This document shows positions 59,874 to 64,000 of a stretch of 64,000 bases of DNA, one piece after another. The stretch's first letter is position 1; each line of letters begins with the position of its first letter. The notes beneath the pieces were generated by a model. That model ran no database searches and was not told where the DNA came from. It worked only from the letters and a program-made list of their open reading frames with translations. Source of the stretch: Amanita rubescens (Eukaryota > Basidiomycota > Agaricomycetes > Agaricales > Amanitaceae); NCBI GenBank assembly GCA_015039365.1, contig WION01000012.1:682001-746000 (forward strand). Reading direction: 5' to 3'. The translations under genes and the position numbers were made by a program.

Positions 59874-62800
59874 ATGACCAGAGCTAGATGGCGTTTTGGG
59901 AATCCCCCGCTCCCACTACCTCAAGACCCTACAACTCCTAACGCTCCGGTCGCCTTTTCAGCTGATGCAAAGAAGTTCGGCATCGAGAATGTACGTAGCT
60001 CCATTCCTCTCCATGTTGCTTGCTTATCCTTACATGGTCTAGTTTGGCAACACTTGGTACGTTCGTCATCTAACTTTCATGCTGCGCCACCGTAACGGTT
60101 GAGTCCCGATTCAGTTACGCCAATTCCGTAATCCAAGCTCTTTACTTTTGCTCGCCGTTCCGCGACCTTGTGTTGCAGGAAGCAGACAAGTCGAATCCGC
60201 AGGAATACGTTGCACACCCTTCTCCTGCCATATCGAAATCTACCAATCTGCAGCCACCTGTTACCCCGACCCGTCGCAAGCCGGAACGAAAGCTATCGGT
60301 ATCCGGAACCTCTACGGAGAATGCGGAATCCACCCCCTGCTCTACATATGTCATTCCTTCTACTCCACCCACTCTTTTCTCTGCCCTGCGTTCCCTTTTT
60401 GCCTATATCGCCTATCATCCCTTGCAGAAGGGTACAATAGCTCCCCGTGCATTTATCGAAAAGTTAAAAGAGCTCAACGAACTGTTCCGTTCAAGCATGC
60501 ATCAGGACGCGCACGAGTTCCTAATGTTTTTATTAAACAGAGTTGTGGAGGAAATTGAAGAGGAAAGGAAACGCGCGCAGCGTGCCATCGAAGACTGTGA
60601 GTTAAATGCATGTCTACATTACACTGGTTTATGCTGGATTAGTGTCAAATTCTATCACTACCTTGTCCCCCCCTCCAACGATCGTGACAGCACAGACAGC
60701 TAAGTTCCAATTCGGGCACGTCACCTCAAAATGCCACGCTCGTGCACAAACTATTCGAGGGCGTACTAACTAGTGAAACCAGGTGCTTGACCTGTGAAAT
60801 TGTATCTCTTTTCATGATCAAATTTCTGAGAGGTGCTGATGCTCTGCCTAGGTCTCATCTCGCGACGAGTCTTTTCTCGACTTGTCCATTGACATTGAGA
60901 GGAATTCGAGTGTCACTGCCTGTCTTCGCCAGTTTAGTGCTAGTGAGATGTTGTCTCAAAGAAACAAGTTTTTCTGCGACTCGTGTTGTAGCTTACAAGA
61001 GGCCGAGAAACGGTTGGTTATTTCCCCCTTTCGACGACATTTATGTATAACGAATGCGTTGCTTAGTATGAAGATCAAAAAGCTCCCTAATGTCCTAACA
61101 CTTCACTTGAAAAGATTCAAATACCAAGAAGACGTTCAAAAGTACATTAAACTAACGTATCGGGTCGCATTTCCAATTGAACTGCGACTATTCAACACTG
61201 TTGATGGCATGGAGGATGCTGATCGGTTGTATAACTTATACGCAATTGTAGTTCATATTGGAAAGTACGTCAACCCATCACGGCTTCAAGCGTTATCTAA
61301 TCACGAGCTAGTGGCCCGCACCACGGCCATTATATCACCATTATCAAAACACGCGGACAGTGGATTGTTTTCGATGATGATAATGTGTACTCAATACCCG
61401 AGCAAGAGATATCCAAATACTTTGGCGACTCAAACGCGGGGGCCGCGTACTTGCTCTATTACCAAGCAGCTGACATCGATCGTGCCGCCCTTGGCTTGCA
61501 CATGCCGTCTCCTGTGGAGGAACTGAAGGATGTTCTAACTACAAATCACACTTCATCGCGATCCACATCCCCAGTGCAGGATATACAACTAATATTGCCT
61601 CCTGGCCTCTCAGATACATCGATCGAGTTCGTGGCGAGAACGAAGATCGAGGACACTCCACTTGTTCTCCCTCTCCGGTCAGAAGAGAAGCAACCTTTAA
61701 GTGACAATCATACAGCCACTTCTTCGCCTGTCAACGTAGAATCAGACTCGAGTCCCTCATCAACCCATTTAAATGGTACTATTTCGCGAACGCCCTCTAT
61801 TGGGATGATTCTCACGGGAATACGACGACCAAAATCATTTTCAAAGCCAAAGACTCCTAATCACCACGACTCCAAGAAAAAGGCTGACGTCCAGGAACGG
61901 ATGCCACCCTTTAGCTCCCACTTAGACGCTGGCAAGCGGCAACCTTCGCCTCCGAGATCACCGAAACGGCCTGCAACTAGCGCAGGATCTTTTGCACGTC
62001 CAAACGAGAAGGAAAAGGATGGGGAGAAGGGCAAGACCTACGAAGACACCGACTCCAGACCTAATTGGTTCCGAAGGAGGAGCTCTAGAGGGAGCAACAA
62101 AGCTAGGCCCATGAGCGTCGAATCATTGATCACCCCGCCATTGCCAACCTCCTCAAATACATCTGGGCCAACATTTGCGTCGTCCCCCTCCCGAGAACCT
62201 ATCGCGACGCCTGAACCAGTTGATAAGGCGGAACAAAAGCCATCTGCAGTTTTTTGTGAACCTTCTGCTACCAGCGGAAAAAATGGCGCGACACGACCGC
62301 ACTCGAGCGCAGGTATTTTGAACATGGGGTCCCATGCCCACAATCACCACTTGCAGTGTCAACATAATACAAAGGAACACGAAAGCTGTTCGACTGGAAA
62401 TTCAGATTCCTCTTACGGATCGTCACTATCACATCCGCCATTGCCCTCTACTTCAGCACATTCATCGTCGTCGAACCCCACAACACCATCATCACTCTCA
62501 TCTCATCACCAACCATTACGTACTCAATCTCAATCCCAGATACCCAACTCACTACGAGTGCTAGAACACACAAAATCTATGCCTGAATCCCATAAAAGCA
62601 AACGAAAAGACCACTTAAGACCTTTACCGCCGATCCCTCCCTCTTCCCTTGCCAACTCTCATGATACCGCGCCAGTAATTAATGGCAACGTCCGTGAGCC
62701 AGCGCCAGGGAGCCCCGCGCGAAGTACTGCAACTACAATGTCGACTTCCTCCCATGCCAAGGAATCAAGTTCCCATCATACATTTGGACCCGGCTTCGGC

Positions 62801-62965
62801 CTTGGTGAAACCAAGGATGGCTTCAGCGCAGCGGCCAAACAAATTAGACGGGCTGGTAGGAAGTTGAGTCTCACGGCGCCTTTCCTTCACTTTGGTCGAA
62901 AGGATAAAGACAAGCACCGTGAAAAGGAGGTGTCTTCGCAGGTTCCATCTGTAACGAAACATTAA
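59874..62965 (+). CDS. USP12/46-type ubiquitin protease with long tail (Ubp9/13-like)
   Basis: Deubiquitinase related to yeast Ubp9/Ubp13 and human USP12/46, which work with WD40 partners. The ATG at 59874 gives [20 protein letters not shown]. The Cys box is split by an intron: FGIEN joined to [20 protein letters not shown]. Then a Ser/Pro insertion, [58 protein letters not shown] and [20 protein letters not shown]. The zinc finger [13 protein letters not shown] follows, then [17 protein letters not shown], the His box [20 protein letters not shown] with DDDNVY, and GAAYLLYYQ. After about 61500 a 480-residue Ser/Pro/His-rich tail without a domain ends [13 protein letters not shown]. Frame intact. 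Confidence 0.93.
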
Positions 62966-63214
62966 TCTGCCGTTAGTCGTACCATCCATCTTTCGACGAT
63001 AATTTGTTTGGTATGTATCACTCGTTTATTAAGTTAACCATGTCACATTCTTAACGTCGCTCATGTTGTAATGCTACAATTCTCTTCGATTACTCCACGT
63101 TCAGCGTCGCTGAGAGTGGTATTTGTACATCTTTTTAACGTAATTACTACAGGATATATATTCATACCAAGGGTAGAAACAGCAAGTGTAATAACATGTC
63201 CAGCATATTTGACA

Positions 63215-64000
63215 TCAAGGATCCGAGTTTGTTTGAAAATAATTATGGGTTCTGACCCATTTGGACAAACGCTCGTCAGGCTGAACTGCATTTGCAAAGT
63301 CCATGACTCTGATTTTTTTATCATGAGCAGCAGCTACGCATAGTCGACCGATACTCTCGTCCCATGCAACGGCCGCCATACCTGTCGCGTCCAATTGTGC
63401 TCTTGCGTTGATCGTGAGGTCTATTGAAGCGTAGACATTGGAAGGAACGAGATACCGTGGGCTCCGTAAGACGGGTCCGACGGAATCTGGGTCCGCCTTG
63501 GGATAATCCCAAGCGACATTCCCAGGGTTGACATAACGACGAAAGTTGACGACGCGCAAAGCGTCTCGCCTGTCATCCTCTCTGACAGTGTACATCATGG
63601 CGCGGTATGCGCCGGGCAAGACGTGAATGTCGTAAGGCGAGCTGACGTGGCTTGTCTGCACGGAAGCCTGGGAGAGGTCGTAGAACCAGACGCGGCGAGA
63701 TGCAGAACTGGATGCGGTCGTGGCGGCCTGGGGCTGGTCTAAGAAGGAGGGCCATAAGCAATGGTGGAGGACGCCTGATGGGTTTGAGGTACGGATGTAC
63801 AAGGAGATGGGAGGTGGAGGGCCTAAGGACGGTAGCAATTGCGGTTGATCTCCAGTCGTGGTGGGAATGCCATAGTCAGAGATTTGTACGGATGCCACGA
63901 GCTTCCCAGAGACAGTGTACGAATCGATACAGGTGTATTCGTAGGATCCCGCATAAATCGGAGCGGTGTAGAGTTCTACTATCACGAGATCTGATGTTGG
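63215..64000 (-). CDS. Partial beta-propeller-like protein, 5' end outside window
   Basis: Open frame from the window edge to TGA 63215-63217, about 260 residues of the C-terminal part. Segments such as VWFYDLSQASVQTSHVSSPY, DIHVLPGAYRAMMYTVRED and MAAVAWDESIGRLCVAAAHD followed by KKIRVMDFAN look like WD40 or beta-propeller blades. Fungal F-box proteins often carry such a C-terminal propeller, but the N-terminus is missing so this cannot be tested here. No intron is needed in this part. Confidence 0.6.
   Translation of the reverse strand, partial: PTSDLVIVELYTAPIYAGSYEYTCIDSYTVSGKLVASVQISDYGIPTTTGDQPQLLPSLGPPPPISLYIRTSNPSGVLHHCLWPSFLDQPQAATTASSSASRRVWFYDLSQASVQTSHVSSPYDIHVLPGAYRAMMYTVREDDRRDALRVVNFRRYVNPGNVAWDYPKADPDSVGPVLRSPRYLVPSNVYASIDLTINARAQLDATGMAAVAWDESIGRLCVAAAHDKKIRVMDFANAVQPDERLSKWVRTHNYFQTNSDP

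Overview
This is a gene-dense fungal chromosome segment. Nearly every gene is split by many short introns of about 45-70 nt with GT/AG borders, genes lie on both strands about 2 kb apart, and the families match those of mushroom-forming basidiomycetes (Agaricomycetes): a Sho1 osmosensor, an atypical homeodomain protein, a LAE1-like methyltransferase and a ricin-B-type beta-trefoil protein. I cannot name a genus. I saw no tRNA, rRNA, transposon, CRISPR or prokaryote-style operon. CDS spans below run from start to stop codon and include introns.

Layout: 1-4 kb RGG-rich protein, Rab5 GTPase, ESCRT factor IST1. 4.4-10.6 kb methyltransferase and SKI2 helicase, 43 bp apart. 10.7-15.6 kb homeodomain-like protein, an orphan Ser/Pro-rich protein with the longest gene-free stretch upstream, and an R3HCC1L-like protein. 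15.7-21.3 kb elongation factor 2, a GNAT acetyltransferase, SHO1. 21.5-26.7 kb RNF10/Mag2-type RING ligase, splicing factor WBP11, F-box protein. 26.8-28.2 kb a disrupted PhzF-like gene and a small single-TM protein. 28.3-35.2 kb a CSC1/OSCA mechanosensitive channel and the SM protein SLY1. 35.3-42.5 kb a mitochondrial BAX-inhibitor family protein, a TBL1/SIF2 WD40 protein, a DCAF11 WD40 protein, a ricin-B-fold protein. 42.5-47.7 kb mitoribosomal Bot1/MRPS35, NR2C2AP, a tyrosine phosphatase, a quinone oxidoreductase. 47.9-56 kb a UBP2-type deubiquitinase, a small coiled-coil protein, THO subunit HPR1. 56-64 kb UDP-glucose 4-epimerase, PIN1/ESS1 prolyl isomerase, a MOSC protein, a USP12/46-type deubiquitinase and a truncated beta-propeller-like gene at the edge.

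Most genes are conserved housekeeping functions (vesicle traffic: Rab5, IST1, SLY1; RNA handling: SKI2, WBP11, HPR1; ubiquitin: RNF10, DCAF11, two USPs; mitochondria: GHITM, MRPS35). They are neighbours, not one pathway. Several are head-to-head with 70-190 bp shared promoters.

The strongest unexpected pattern is that at least eight genes lose frame in a way that is fixed by removing one base from a short mononucleotide run, always a surplus base. This fits over-called homopolymers in the assembly better than eight independent pseudogenes. Other points are CACGTG boxes in six promoters, two inverted repeats inside very short divergent promoters, a 53-bp tandem duplication whose second copy carries the acetyltransferase start codon, and a GC-AG intron in SLY1. 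I found no convincing new multi-gene system.
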